Positions 1-8,263 of a stretch of DNA of 64,000 bases are shown here, piece after piece (within the stretch, counting starts at the first letter, position 1; the number at the start of each line of letters is the position of its first letter). Position numbers and translations under genes: made by a program. Source of the stretch: Flavihumibacter sp. UBA7668 (GTDB taxonomy: Bacteria; Bacteroidota; Bacteroidia; Chitinophagales; Chitinophagaceae); contig NZ_DLHM01000005.1 in the NCBI RefSeq assembly GCF_002483205.1, forward strand, positions 1,004,451-1,068,450. Reading direction: 5' to 3'. Under the pieces are notes generated by a model, which was not told where the DNA came from, did no database searches, and was given only the letters and a program-made list of their open reading frames with translations.

Positions 1-5
1 CCTCG

Positions 6-26
6 CACCTTTCACCTTTCACCTTC
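6..26. repeat. Heptamer tandem repeat, three copies of CACCTTT
   Basis: Three head-to-tail copies of a 7-bp unit, the last with one mismatch, lie at the window edge. They are followed at 25-41 by a 7-bp inverted repeat (TTCTTAT, 3-nt loop, ATAAGAA). Related heptamer arrays occur at 30506-30540 and 60081-60108, always between genes. I see no gene in 1-172. The role is unknown; replication slippage could explain the array. Confidence 0.7.
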
Positions 27-172
27 TTATCCGATAAGAATCGGCAGGTAGTCTTAATAAAATCGTTGCATATAAAGGGTACTAAACTATAGGGAACGGA
101 TCAGGTTCTAAAACCGGATAATTGGATTTTATCAATTTCCCTGCCTTCTTATCGGGATGCTCTTTAATTCGA

Positions 173-550
173 TTATTGTACAAGTATGGTTCCGCTTTCG
201 ATCAGAACATTGTCACTGAATACTTCATAGTAATAACTACCCTTTTCCGGTTTGCTCACCACTGTAGTTTCCCTGTTTCGGATTTTACTTTGTTTCACAA
301 GGACTCCCTTTTGACGAAACAGTAAAAATTTGTAGGTGTTTCCTTCATCTCCCTGTGCACTGAAAAACAATACTTTCTGGGATGTATTCGTGTAAATATT
401 GACCGTATGCTTATGATTGTTGTTTAGTTTTTGAATTATTATACTGTCTACTTCTGCCGGATAGTTTTTCTCCCCGGCCATTGCAACTATACTTCCCATA
501 CAACTCGCCATGATCATCCACAGTTGCCGCTTCAGGAACTTGCACTTCAT
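173..550 (-). CDS. Small secreted protein of unknown function
   Basis: This 125-residue protein begins with a basic stretch and a hydrophobic segment ending in AMA, which reads as a signal peptide cleaved near residue 25. The mature part is about 100 residues of alternating polar and hydrophobic positions, suggesting a small beta-sandwich. Its C-terminus (GSYYYEVFSDN followed by ESGTILVQ) resembles the strand pattern of Bacteroidota secretion-tail or Ig-like domains (G-x-Y-x-V...G-x-L-x-V), but I cannot assign a family. It lies 27 bp downstream of the DUF6089 gene on the same strand and may be co-transcribed with it. An extracellular or periplasmic location is inferred from the signal peptide only. 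Confidence 0.65.
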   Translation of the reverse strand: MKCKFLKRQLWMIMASCMGSIVAMAGEKNYPAEVDSIIIQKLNNNHKHTVNIYTNTSQKVLFFSAQGDEGNTYKFLLFRQKGVLVKQSKIRNRETTVVSKPEKGSYYYEVFSDNVLIESGTILVQ

Positions 551-577
551 GGGTTGGTTTATTGATTACACAATAGT

Positions 578-1546
578 TTAGTAACGTAGCAAAGTCGGAC
601 ATTTCATCTGCCTGCTGCTATTTGTAGAACGGGCCAGTTTGAAACTTAATTTAAAGTTGAAAGAATAGTACCCGTCATTTTGTGTGGGTGTTCCTCTTTT
701 ATCACCCGGACCAAAACCTGCCGAAGCACCACTGCTCTGATCTGTTTTATTGGCCATACGACGGGCAAGCTGGGCTTTTTGTGTACCCACTCCAAAATAC
801 TGATCAAATAAATCCGGATCAATATAATTGGTACTCACATCATCAATATAATCAGTGAATGTTTTACGATGTAAAACCTCCAGGGAAAGGCTGCTTTTTT
901 CACTCAGGAAATATTTTACACCAATGCCCATTGGAATATTCAATTGAGTAAGTTTATACGGCTTCCTGTCTGGATGCTCTGCAAATCCCTGTCCCTCTGT
1001 ACTCAGTGGTTTCAGGTTTACATATTCACCGGTTAAGGGGTCTGTACCCTGTGGATTAAAGTTGAATACACCCACACCGATTACACCATAAGGACGAAAT
1101 TTACGGTATAAATCCTCCGGATCCCACTCAAATAAAACAGTTGGATAAACCTCTGCTACCAGCATTCCTTCCAATACACGGGAGCGAAAATCGTTATTAC
1201 GAAAACGACGGGCTTCTTCCCATCCACCCTGTCCTTTAATTACAGCGTCATCGCCAGCAATGGTGCCATAATTGGCCGCCAGTCTCAGTCCAAGTAAAGG
1301 AGATTGGTAAGCCGTAATATGTCCGCCTATAAAGAATCTGGTTTGGGAAAAATTATTGTCTTTCAGGAAGCCTGTTCCTTTTCCACGGTTACCACCAAGG
1401 TCGCCAAGAAAGTTAGATGGACCAATAGTGATACCCGCTTCCAGCTCATTGAAGAGTCCGATTTGAGCAAAAGAGGCCTGCGTGCACGCCAAAGCAACTA
1501 TGGACAAGGCACATTTACGCAGGAATAGGGGTAAATGCTGTTTCAT
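578..1546 (-). CDS. DUF6089-type outer-membrane beta-barrel protein
   Basis: The 322-residue product has an N-terminal signal peptide ending near SFAQ. A series of amphipathic beta-strands follows, beginning with ELEAGITIGPSNFLGDLGG, the hallmark opening of the DUF6089 barrel family of Bacteroidota. Central segments such as RPYGVIGVGVFNFNPQG and the closing NFKLSFKLAR are typical barrel strands. Members are predicted outer-membrane proteins of unknown function. The last 15 residues after the final strand are basic and polar and look like a non-conserved tail. The start is the only methionine in front of the signal peptide. It is followed by the small secreted gene at 173-550. Confidence 0.8.
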   Translation of the reverse strand: MKQHLPLFLRKCALSIVALACTQASFAQIGLFNELEAGITIGPSNFLGDLGGNRGKGTGFLKDNNFSQTRFFIGGHITAYQSPLLGLRLAANYGTIAGDDAVIKGQGGWEEARRFRNNDFRSRVLEGMLVAEVYPTVLFEWDPEDLYRKFRPYGVIGVGVFNFNPQGTDPLTGEYVNLKPLSTEGQGFAEHPDRKPYKLTQLNIPMGIGVKYFLSEKSSLSLEVLHRKTFTDYIDDVSTNYIDPDLFDQYFGVGTQKAQLARRMANKTDQSSGASAGFGPGDKRGTPTQNDGYYSFNFKLSFKLARSTNSSRQMKCPTLLRY

Positions 1547-1667
1547 GAATATCAGATTTTGTTTTCGAACGGTTACTTGGATTACATCTACTAACGAGGA
1601 TTGGAAGACTCTCGTATAAGGTTCGTAATCTTTTTTTTACGTTGCGTAAAACTACCTGCTGATATTA

Positions 1668-2117
1668 CTAGATATTTTTTAGCATCTCTACGTGGGGAAT
1701 TCCGTCTTCAATATAGGGCTCTCCATCTGTTTCAAAGCCCAAGGACTGGTAAAATTTCTCCAGATATTGTTGAGCACCAATGCGTATGGGGCTTTTACCC
1801 CATTGCCTGTAACAGGCATCTATAGACTCTTCCATGAGTTGCCTGCCAATTCCCGTGCCACGAACCTGCTGAGAACTTACAACACGTCCAATCGACATTT
1901 CGTTATAGGAAATTCCCGGTGGCACCAAACGGGTAGATGCTGCCAACAAATCGTTCTGCCATCCTAATAAATGAAGGCAGTGCTGATCCTTGTTATCCAT
2001 GTCCAGAAAAACACATTGCTGCTCTACTACAAACACCTCGCTTCGTAACCGAAGTAACTGATATAGTTCAGTCACAGTAAATTCACTGAATGATTTGATT
2101 TGCCAATTTGTAACCAT
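1668..2117 (-). CDS. elaA: ElaA-like GNAT N-acetyltransferase
   Basis: This 149-residue protein is a single GNAT domain of the ElaA branch. Visible family features are LRSEVFVVEQQCVFLDMD near residue 25, the core strand IGRVVSSQQVRGTGIGRQLM (residues about 76-95, with the acetyl-CoA pyrophosphate loop R-x-x-G-x-G), and the C-terminal YLEKFYQSLGFETDGEPYIEDG with the buried-Tyr helix. Length matches the family (about 150). The physiological acceptor of ElaA is not known. It sits 9 bp after the M28 peptidase stop on the same strand, so it is probably the last gene of the rarA-M28-elaA run. Confidence 0.85.
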   Translation of the reverse strand: MVTNWQIKSFSEFTVTELYQLLRLRSEVFVVEQQCVFLDMDNKDQHCLHLLGWQNDLLAASTRLVPPGISYNEMSIGRVVSSQQVRGTGIGRQLMEESIDACYRQWGKSPIRIGAQQYLEKFYQSLGFETDGEPYIEDGIPHVEMLKNI

Positions 2118-2126
2118 ACACTCAAG

Positions 2127-3476
2127 TTATCTGCCAACCTGTGGCGTTACGGGTAAACTTTCCTGTCCGTTTTCACTCACCGATTGAACAGCAAAAAAAT
2201 AATTATCCTTTGAATAGGGAAGGCGTAAAGAAGTTTCAGTTGTAAATATTTTTTTCTGCCAGTGTGATTCACTGGTTTCACGCAATAATATATAATAGCC
2301 TTTGGGTTTACCCGTTAACGGTGCTTTCCAATAGAGATAACTTGAATTGGTCAGATTTTTTACATCAATTTTTAGCTCCTGAGGTGCCCCCGGTGAGCCT
2401 GCCAGATTCGCCAGACAGGCAAGATTCACTGCCGTGTTTTTTCGGAGGTATTCAAAATCCATAAACTCCCTAAGATCACCATATTGTATTCCATTTTCTT
2501 TCCGAACATCCTGGTGCTGGTGCAGAAAATTTTCATTCATCTCAGTTATTCGTACCGCAGCAAATCCTTTTTGAATAAATGGTGTATGATCACCACCTCT
2601 TAAGAAACGATCATTCCGATAAATCAATTTAATTTCAAGATGATCTACATAGCGTTCTCCAACTTCCTTTACATATCTGGCAAGCTGTCTGGAAGGGCCA
2701 TCATTTTCCAGCCCCATTCCTCTGATTCCCGCTGCTTTTTTATCGAGTTCATAGGCCGGTAGTCCCTCACTGAAAACGCGCAACCGGGTATTATCTATGA
2801 TATTGGTTTCACTGCTGTTATTGCTGCCCATAATATCGTTATTCAGAACAGCTTCAATCTGCCAGCCTTCCCTTTTAGCTTTTTCGGCAAGATATCCAGC
2901 TCCGAGTAGCCCCTGTTCTTCCCCACTAACGGCTACAAAAATGATGGTGGCAGGATAGGCAGACTGGCTCAATATTCTGGCCGATTCAATTACAGCTGCC
3001 ACACCACTGGCATCATCATTGGCACCGGGTGCGTCTGCTGCAGCATTCATGACATCCGTAACCCGGCTGTCGAGATGTCCGCTTATCAGAAAGATCCGTT
3101 TATCCAAAGCATCCGTTCCTTTCAGGATCGCCATCGCATTGCCAAGATTTACTTGCTGATTGATTCGTCTGCCATCAGGCTGGAGGGTGGTGGTATCCAC
3201 AAAGGCGGTCATCCGGCCATTTGTTTTACGCGCGAATTCAGTAAACTTCTGCACTACCCAGTTACGGGCTGCACCAATTCCTTTTTTAGGATCCGTTGTT
3301 GAACTCAGCGTATGCCTGCTTCCGAATTTCACTAACTGATCAATATAAGATTGCAGAGAATCGACAGAAACTTCGTTTACCATTTTTTCAATTGTCCGAT
3401 CTCGAACAATTGTTGTTTGTGCCTGGGAAAAAAATCCCGCTCCAAGGACTGTACAAATAATCAGTGCTTTTTTCAT
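2127..3476 (-). CDS. Secreted M28 family zinc aminopeptidase
   Basis: The 449-residue protein has a signal peptide (cleavage after FFSQAQ, about residue 20) and an M28 catalytic domain at about 40-360. All five co-catalytic zinc ligands and the base are visible: H134/D136 in SGHLDSR, D154 in GANDDASG, E186-E187 in VSGEEQGLLGA, D214 in NNDIMG, and the final His in GGDHTPF. M28 enzymes remove N-terminal residues from peptides or act as carboxypeptidases. The last 80 residues form a fibronectin-III-like beta module (YLYWKAPLTGKPKGYYILLR). The likely site is the periplasm or outside. It begins 12 bp after the rarA stop, suggesting co-transcription. Substrate specificity cannot be read from sequence. 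Confidence 0.9.
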   Translation of the reverse strand: MKKALIICTVLGAGFFSQAQTTIVRDRTIEKMVNEVSVDSLQSYIDQLVKFGSRHTLSSTTDPKKGIGAARNWVVQKFTEFARKTNGRMTAFVDTTTLQPDGRRINQQVNLGNAMAILKGTDALDKRIFLISGHLDSRVTDVMNAAADAPGANDDASGVAAVIESARILSQSAYPATIIFVAVSGEEQGLLGAGYLAEKAKREGWQIEAVLNNDIMGSNNSSETNIIDNTRLRVFSEGLPAYELDKKAAGIRGMGLENDGPSRQLARYVKEVGERYVDHLEIKLIYRNDRFLRGGDHTPFIQKGFAAVRITEMNENFLHQHQDVRKENGIQYGDLREFMDFEYLRKNTAVNLACLANLAGSPGAPQELKIDVKNLTNSSYLYWKAPLTGKPKGYYILLRETSESHWQKKIFTTETSLRLPYSKDNYFFAVQSVSENGQESLPVTPQVGR

Positions 3477-3488
3477 AAACGGATCGTA

Positions 3489-4751
3489 TTAATAATTGTA
3501 TTTATCCTTCCATCGCTGCTGAAGGAATTTACGAATTTCTTCTTCTCTTGCATTTCTTCCGGGTTTATATATAGGCCGTCCGCTCAATGCATCCGGCAGG
3601 TATTCCTGGGCTGAAAAATTCAACGCATAATCATGGGAATACTGATAGCCTTTAGAATACCCCTGTTCCTTCATCAATTTGGTGGGTGCATTTCGTAAAT
3701 GAAAGGGGACAGGCAAATCGCCGTGTTGTTGAACCAGCGCGATGGCTTCATCTATGGCGAGATAACTTGCGTTGCTTTTGGCTGATCCCGCCAAATAAAC
3801 GGCACATTGTGAAAGAATTATTCTTGCTTCGGGATTACCTATTTTATTTACGGCATCAAAACAGGCATTGGCCAATAAAAGCGCATTGGGGTTAGCATTG
3901 CCGATATCTTCACTTGCCAGAATGACCATTCTGCGTGCAATAAATTTGATGTCTTCTCCACCTGCCAGCATTCTGGCCAGCCAGTACACAGCACCATTTG
4001 GATCGCTGCCGCGAATGGATTTTATAAAGGCTGAAATGATATCATAATGCTGTTCTCCCTGTTTATCATACAGCGCTACTTTCTGTTGTGCCACCTGCAT
4101 TACAAACTCGTCTGTGATAATGATGGGTGATGTATTACCTGCCGCCTGCACTACCAGTTCCAGCAGGTTTAGCAACTTACGGCCATCACCGCCGGAAATT
4201 CGTATCAATGCAGCCGTTTCTTTTAATTCAATAGTTTGCTGCTGCAACCATTCATCTCTTTGCAATGCATCTTCCAGTAAGTCAGTCATCGCTTTTTCTG
4301 AAAGCGATTTCAATACATAGACCTGGCTTCTGCTTAACAAAGCGCTGTTTACTTCAAAAGAAGGGTTTTCTGTGGTGGCACCAATCAGTGTAATCGTGCC
4401 TTTTTCAACAGCACCCAGTAATGCATCCTGCTGCGATTTATTAAAGCGATGGATTTCATCAATAAAAAGAATCGCTTTCTCCTGGTTTTTGGCAAGTTCA
4501 ATTACTTCGCGCACTTCTTTTACGCCGGACGAAATTGCACTTAATGTATAAAAGGGACTATCCAATGTATGCGCAATAATATTGGCAATGGTGGTTTTGC
4601 CCACACCCGGAGGTCCCCATAGGATCATTGAAGGCACTTTTCCCTGTTCAATGGATTTTCGCAGGATACTGCCTTCACCAGTAAGGTGTTCCTGGCCAAT
4701 TAACTCATTAAGTGTATGCGGACGTAATCGCTCTGCTAATGGAACCGGCAT
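3489..4751 (-). CDS. rarA: Replication-associated recombination protein RarA (MgsA), AAA+ ATPase
   Basis: The 420-residue protein matches RarA/MgsA over its full length. It has an N-terminal AAA+ domain with Walker A GPPGVGKT (residues 46-53), Walker B ILFIDEIHRF (D98/E99), sensor 1 in LIGATTENPSF and an SRC-type arginine region in LLSRSQVY. A helical and tetramerisation domain follows with the family signature GSDPNGAVYWLARMLAGGED. RarA acts with the clamp and SSB at stalled forks. A TACATTTG promoter box lies 17 bp upstream. The gene is followed at 12 bp by the M28 peptidase gene, which is functionally unrelated. Confidence 0.96.
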   Translation of the reverse strand: MPVPLAERLRPHTLNELIGQEHLTGEGSILRKSIEQGKVPSMILWGPPGVGKTTIANIIAHTLDSPFYTLSAISSGVKEVREVIELAKNQEKAILFIDEIHRFNKSQQDALLGAVEKGTITLIGATTENPSFEVNSALLSRSQVYVLKSLSEKAMTDLLEDALQRDEWLQQQTIELKETAALIRISGGDGRKLLNLLELVVQAAGNTSPIIITDEFVMQVAQQKVALYDKQGEQHYDIISAFIKSIRGSDPNGAVYWLARMLAGGEDIKFIARRMVILASEDIGNANPNALLLANACFDAVNKIGNPEARIILSQCAVYLAGSAKSNASYLAIDEAIALVQQHGDLPVPFHLRNAPTKLMKEQGYSKGYQYSHDYALNFSAQEYLPDALSGRPIYKPGRNAREEEIRKFLQQRWKDKYNY

Positions 4752-4768
4752 GGCGTTGAATTAGTCGA

Positions 4769-4776
4769 CAAATGTA
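4769..4776 (-). promoter_or_regulatory. Putative -7 promoter box for rarA
   Basis: TACATTTG on the minus strand matches the Bacteroidota -7 consensus TAnnTTTG and lies 17 bp before the rarA start. No clear -33 TTG is seen at 19-21 bp, so support rests on the box and its position only. Confidence 0.4.
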
Positions 4777-4800
4777 CAGGAATGCCTGCATTTTGGCAGC

Positions 4801-5745
4801 TTATTGCTGTTGTCTGCCGGCTTCATCCACCGTCGGACGATACTCTCCATCATTGGAAGGAACAGGAGTCTTTACCTGGTTTCTTTCCTCAAAGCGATGA
4901 CCATCTTCATATCCTACTGATACGAAAACATACAACATCTGCTGAGCCGGCCCTTTAAAAGTTCCTTTTACGGGTGAGCAGTCTGTGAAATTTCGTCCCA
5001 CGGCGAGCTTGACATGTGTATTGCTTACCCAGATATTATTGGTGGGATCAATGCCCGTCCATCCATAGTTGGGTATCCAGGTTTCTACCCAGGCATGGGT
5101 GGCCCCTTCGCCGCGTAAGCCGTTTTTATTCGGGCAGATATAGCCACTCACATATCGGCTGGGTATTTTAAGCGTACGCAATACCTGCAGCATTACATGT
5201 GCAAAATCCTGACATACTCCGGATCGGTGTTCAATGATCTGATCCACCGTTGTTTCAATATCCGTAATGCCTTTAATATATTGAAAATGCTGAAAGATAA
5301 ACTGGCAGCAATCCTGTACCGTTGCCGCTACCGATTTCCAGGGTTGAAAAATCTGACGCACGATATCCTGAATGGCTTCCTGGTACTGAATGGCTTCCGG
5401 CTTGGTTAATTCCAGCAGGGGAAGCGATTGGTTGATTTCCTGCTGTAACTGCTCAAAGCCGGTATTGAAAACCAGGGTGCGATCCGTTGGCGCTTTTGTT
5501 CGTACCACCAGCTTACTCTCAATCACCAATTCGGAATGCGGTGGATTTAGATTGAACTGCCCTATTCTGTTTCCCCAATAATCAGTATAGTGCAGTATGC
5601 TTGGATTACCGGTTATATTCAATTCGTGTTCCAGTATTTCCTGTTCTTCACAGGCATAGGGCGTGATCCGGATTTCATTGATGCTTTCAGTTACGGGACG
5701 GTCGTATTCGTAACTGGTGATATGGTGAATTTTGAACGTTGGCAT
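4801..5745 (-). CDS. Transglutaminase-like cysteine protease-fold protein
   Basis: The 314-residue protein has an N-terminal beta-sandwich (bacterial transglutaminase-like N-terminal region, residues 1-105) and a transglutaminase core. The catalytic triad is visible as Cys178 in SGVCQDFAHVML, His217 in THAWVETW and Asp233 in GIDPTNN. There is no signal peptide, so it is probably cytoplasmic. The C-terminal 30 residues are polar and low in conservation. It is the last gene of a three-gene run with an alpha-E protein (8 bp upstream) and a circularly permuted ATP-grasp protein. That association is well known from comparative genomics and was proposed to make or process a peptide-type product. 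The transglutaminase would act as a protease or amide-transfer enzyme in that pathway; no substrate is known. Confidence 0.9.
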   Translation of the reverse strand: MPTFKIHHITSYEYDRPVTESINEIRITPYACEEQEILEHELNITGNPSILHYTDYWGNRIGQFNLNPPHSELVIESKLVVRTKAPTDRTLVFNTGFEQLQQEINQSLPLLELTKPEAIQYQEAIQDIVRQIFQPWKSVAATVQDCCQFIFQHFQYIKGITDIETTVDQIIEHRSGVCQDFAHVMLQVLRTLKIPSRYVSGYICPNKNGLRGEGATHAWVETWIPNYGWTGIDPTNNIWVSNTHVKLAVGRNFTDCSPVKGTFKGPAQQMLYVFVSVGYEDGHRFEERNQVKTPVPSNDGEYRPTVDEAGRQQQ

Positions 5746-5753
5746 GATTCTTT

Positions 5754-6695
5754 TTAAGCGTATGAAAAGAAAACCTGACTAAAGCGCTGATTAAAGTTGA
5801 ACAACTCTGTTTTGATTTCCTGAAGATAAGGCTGTAATCCTTTTTCTCTAAGTACTGACAAATCAGAATATTCTATTTTACTATGCAGGCGACTAAATTC
5901 ACGATACAAGCTGCGCGCCTCTTCACTGTTATTGTCCGTTACTACTTTTTGTAAATAAAATTCGATCCGGTCAAAACAATAACTGGCCGATCTGGTAAAC
6001 TGTTTGCTGAATAATACCTGTGATGCCACATGCTGGTTATGATGCGGGCTGCGATAGGTTTTAAGATATAATTCATATCCGGAAAGAGACAGTAATAAAG
6101 ACCGCCAGAATAATACATCCTTCGATTGATCAAGTGAGTAATCGGTTTCTGCAAAAAAGCGATCGGCAAGTTCAATGCTGATTACCGCCCGTTCTACAAA
6201 TTTCCCCAGTGTCATGAAATTCCAACCCATATTTCGCGGCATGGTACTGTCTGTAATGCCTGCATAAAGCGTCATCTGGTTGCCAAGTTCAGCCAACACA
6301 TTCAGTGCATCGTTTCTCACCAGCTTTTGCTGCAGCATGGGGTTGTTGATAAGATGGTAAAACTGATTCACCTGTTCCCAAACTTCTTTGGTTATATGAT
6401 CCTGTGCTCCACGCGCATTTTCGCGTGCCCTTATAACCATAGCACGTATGGAATTACCATTGGTGGTATCATAAATCAGGTGCTGAACAAGTTGAAGAGG
6501 GTGCTGATCAAATAGCTGTTTTTTTGCATCCTCAGCAGTGCTGAACATATGAGTTAACTGGGTCCAGAAATGAATAGAATGTTCGCCTTTGTCCAGCCAG
6601 AGGGTATAATTGATATGCAGGATGCGTAAGATGGCATCGCTTCTTTCGAGGTAACGGTTGAGCCAGTAAAGAGAGTCGGCTAATCTGCTGAGCAT
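5754..6695 (-). CDS. Alpha-E domain protein
   Basis: The 313-residue, mostly helical protein opens with MLSRLADSLYWLNRYLERSD, the signature start of the alpha-E family (COG2307). Further family features are the central RNMGWNFMTLGKFVERA and the closing region with FSQVFFSYA. No catalytic residues are established for this family, which occurs nearly always with a CP-ATP-grasp and a transglutaminase, as here. A partner or scaffold role for the ATP-grasp ligase is the usual inference. It starts 23 bp after the ATP-grasp stop and ends 8 bp before the transglutaminase start, so the three genes very likely share one transcript. Confidence 0.9.
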   Translation of the reverse strand: MLSRLADSLYWLNRYLERSDAILRILHINYTLWLDKGEHSIHFWTQLTHMFSTAEDAKKQLFDQHPLQLVQHLIYDTTNGNSIRAMVIRARENARGAQDHITKEVWEQVNQFYHLINNPMLQQKLVRNDALNVLAELGNQMTLYAGITDSTMPRNMGWNFMTLGKFVERAVISIELADRFFAETDYSLDQSKDVLFWRSLLLSLSGYELYLKTYRSPHHNQHVASQVLFSKQFTRSASYCFDRIEFYLQKVVTDNNSEEARSLYREFSRLHSKIEYSDLSVLREKGLQPYLQEIKTELFNFNQRFSQVFFSYA

Positions 6696-6718
6696 AGTTG
6701 GTGTTGAAGGTTCTTTGA

Positions 6719-8164
6719 TTAATTGATGATCCAGGTGTCTTTACTTCCGCCACCCTGAGAGGAGTTCACCACCAGGGAGCCTTCCCGAAGCGCAACACGG
6801 GTGAGTCCGCCTGGCACAATCTTTACGCCACCCGGACCAAAAAGTGCAAATGGTCGCAGGTCCACATGCCTGGGTTCAAATCGATTGTTTATAAAACAGG
6901 GAACAGTTGATAACTGAATAATTGGTTGCGCAATAAAGTTGCGGGGATCTTCATCCACCGCTTTCATCATCAAATGGATTTCTTCATCTGTTGCGGAATT
7001 TCCCATTAACATGCCATAACCACCTGATTGATTAGTTCGTTTAATAACCATCTCACGGATATGATCAAAGGTATATTTCCGTGCATCCGGATCAACCAAT
7101 TGATAGGTGGGCACATTGGCCAGAATAGGTTCTTCATTCAGGTAATACCGGATCATTGCCGGCACATAGGCATACACCGCTTTATCATCCGCCACCCCAT
7201 TTCCAATTGCATTGATCAGCGCGATATTTCCTTTGCGATAGGCGCCTAATATTCCGGGTATTCCCAATGCACTATCAGGCCTGAATACCAGCGGATCCAT
7301 GTATTCATCATCAATTCGGCGATAGATTACATCCACCTGTTGAAACCCCAGGGTGGTTTTCATGTACACTTTGTGATTGTCTACAACAAGATCACGTCCC
7401 TCCACCAGCGGAATGCCCATCGAACGTGCCAAAAACGTGTGTTCATAATAAGCGGAATTAAATACTCCCGGTGTTAATAGAACCACCGTTGGGTGGGCAA
7501 TTTGCCGGGGTGCCAGGGATACCAGCACATTGTATAGTTCCAAAGGATAATTATTCACCATCCGTACCTTACTGGAGGTAAGCATATCCGGAAAAATCCG
7601 TTTGGTTACTTCCCGGTTTTCCAGCATATATGATACGCCGGATGGGGTTCGTAAATTATCTTCCAAAACATAATAGGAGCCGTCCTTTCCGCGGATCAGG
7701 TCAATTCCTGCAATATGAACATAAATATCATGGGACACCCGGATCCCAAAAATCTCCCTGGTATAATGCGGACAGGATGCAATCAGTTCTGCCGGAATAA
7801 TGCCGTCTTTAATGATCTGCTGGGTATTGTAAATATCTTTCAGAAAGAGATTCAGAGCTTTCAGGCGCTGTGTGATACCTGCCTCAATATGATCCCATTC
7901 GTTCCCGGGTATTATCCGGGGAATGATATCAAAGGGGAAAATCCGTTCGATTCCTTCATTATCACTGTAAACAGTAAATGTGATACCCTGACTCAGAAAA
8001 AGCTCGCTCGCCATCCGGTCGCGATCATTCAGGCTGGCTGCACTTAGCTGGTTGAGGGTTTCAAATACCTGCTGATAGGGGAGACGCACATTGTTACCAT
8101 CGCACATTTCATCCCAACTCATAGGAATCATACAATAGTTGCTGAAAACTGAATGTTCGAGCAT
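6719..8164 (-). CDS. Circularly permuted type 2 ATP-grasp protein
   Basis: The product (481 residues from this start) belongs to the circularly permuted ATP-grasp type 2 family (COG2308). Family features include SQGITFTVYSDNEGIERIFP, GIDLIRGKDGSYYVLEDN (metal/ATP-binding Asp/Glu/Asn set), TPSGVSYMLENR and the C-terminal LRPFALFG...VVNSSQGGGSKDTW. ATP-grasp enzymes ligate a carboxylate to an amine through an acyl-phosphate. I chose the start at 8164, giving MLEHSVFSNYCMIP. The alternative 16 residues upstream (8212) would put the strong hairpin at 8180-8218 inside the coding region. It heads the operon with alpha-E and transglutaminase genes. Function is not experimentally defined in this family to my knowledge. 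Confidence 0.9.
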   Translation of the reverse strand: MLEHSVFSNYCMIPMSWDEMCDGNNVRLPYQQVFETLNQLSAASLNDRDRMASELFLSQGITFTVYSDNEGIERIFPFDIIPRIIPGNEWDHIEAGITQRLKALNLFLKDIYNTQQIIKDGIIPAELIASCPHYTREIFGIRVSHDIYVHIAGIDLIRGKDGSYYVLEDNLRTPSGVSYMLENREVTKRIFPDMLTSSKVRMVNNYPLELYNVLVSLAPRQIAHPTVVLLTPGVFNSAYYEHTFLARSMGIPLVEGRDLVVDNHKVYMKTTLGFQQVDVIYRRIDDEYMDPLVFRPDSALGIPGILGAYRKGNIALINAIGNGVADDKAVYAYVPAMIRYYLNEEPILANVPTYQLVDPDARKYTFDHIREMVIKRTNQSGGYGMLMGNSATDEEIHLMMKAVDEDPRNFIAQPIIQLSTVPCFINNRFEPRHVDLRPFALFGPGGVKIVPGGLTRVALREGSLVVNSSQGGGSKDTWIIN

Positions 8165-8179
8165 AGTTTTGGTTATAGA

Positions 8180-8218
8180 TAAAAAATGGTTGCTGCCCCA
8201 CGTATGGAGCAAGCAACC
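8180..8218 (-). terminator. Terminator-like hairpin just before the ATP-grasp start codon
   Basis: On the minus strand GGTTGCT, an unpaired T and GCTCC pair with GGGGC and AGCAACC around an ATACGT loop. This 12-bp stem is followed directly by ATTTTTTAT. It is a convincing intrinsic terminator for the upstream minus-strand gene (stop at 8264). It ends only about 15 nt before the ATP-grasp ATG, and the nearest promoter box (8226-8233) lies upstream of it, so it may also act as an attenuator. Confidence 0.75.
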
Positions 8219-8225
8219 AGTATTT

Positions 8226-8233
8226 CAAATATA
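8226..8233 (-). promoter_or_regulatory. Putative -7 promoter box for the ATP-grasp operon
   Basis: TATATTTG on the minus strand is a perfect TAnnTTTG box. A start about 7 nt downstream (near 8219) would place the terminator-like hairpin at the very 5' end of the mRNA and give a 55-nt leader to the ATG at 8164. No TTG is seen at the -33 position. Confidence 0.45.
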
Positions 8234-8263
8234 ACGATTCAGAATTGTTTTTGGAACCTAAAA

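Noticed and set aside
411..602. Minus-strand open frame spanning the junction of the first two genes
   Set aside because: Overlaps both genes in another frame and shows no signal or domain.
1635..1651. Possible terminator between elaA and the DUF6089 gene
   Set aside because: TTTTACG/CGTAAAA pairs, but the A/T runs lie on the wrong side on both strands.
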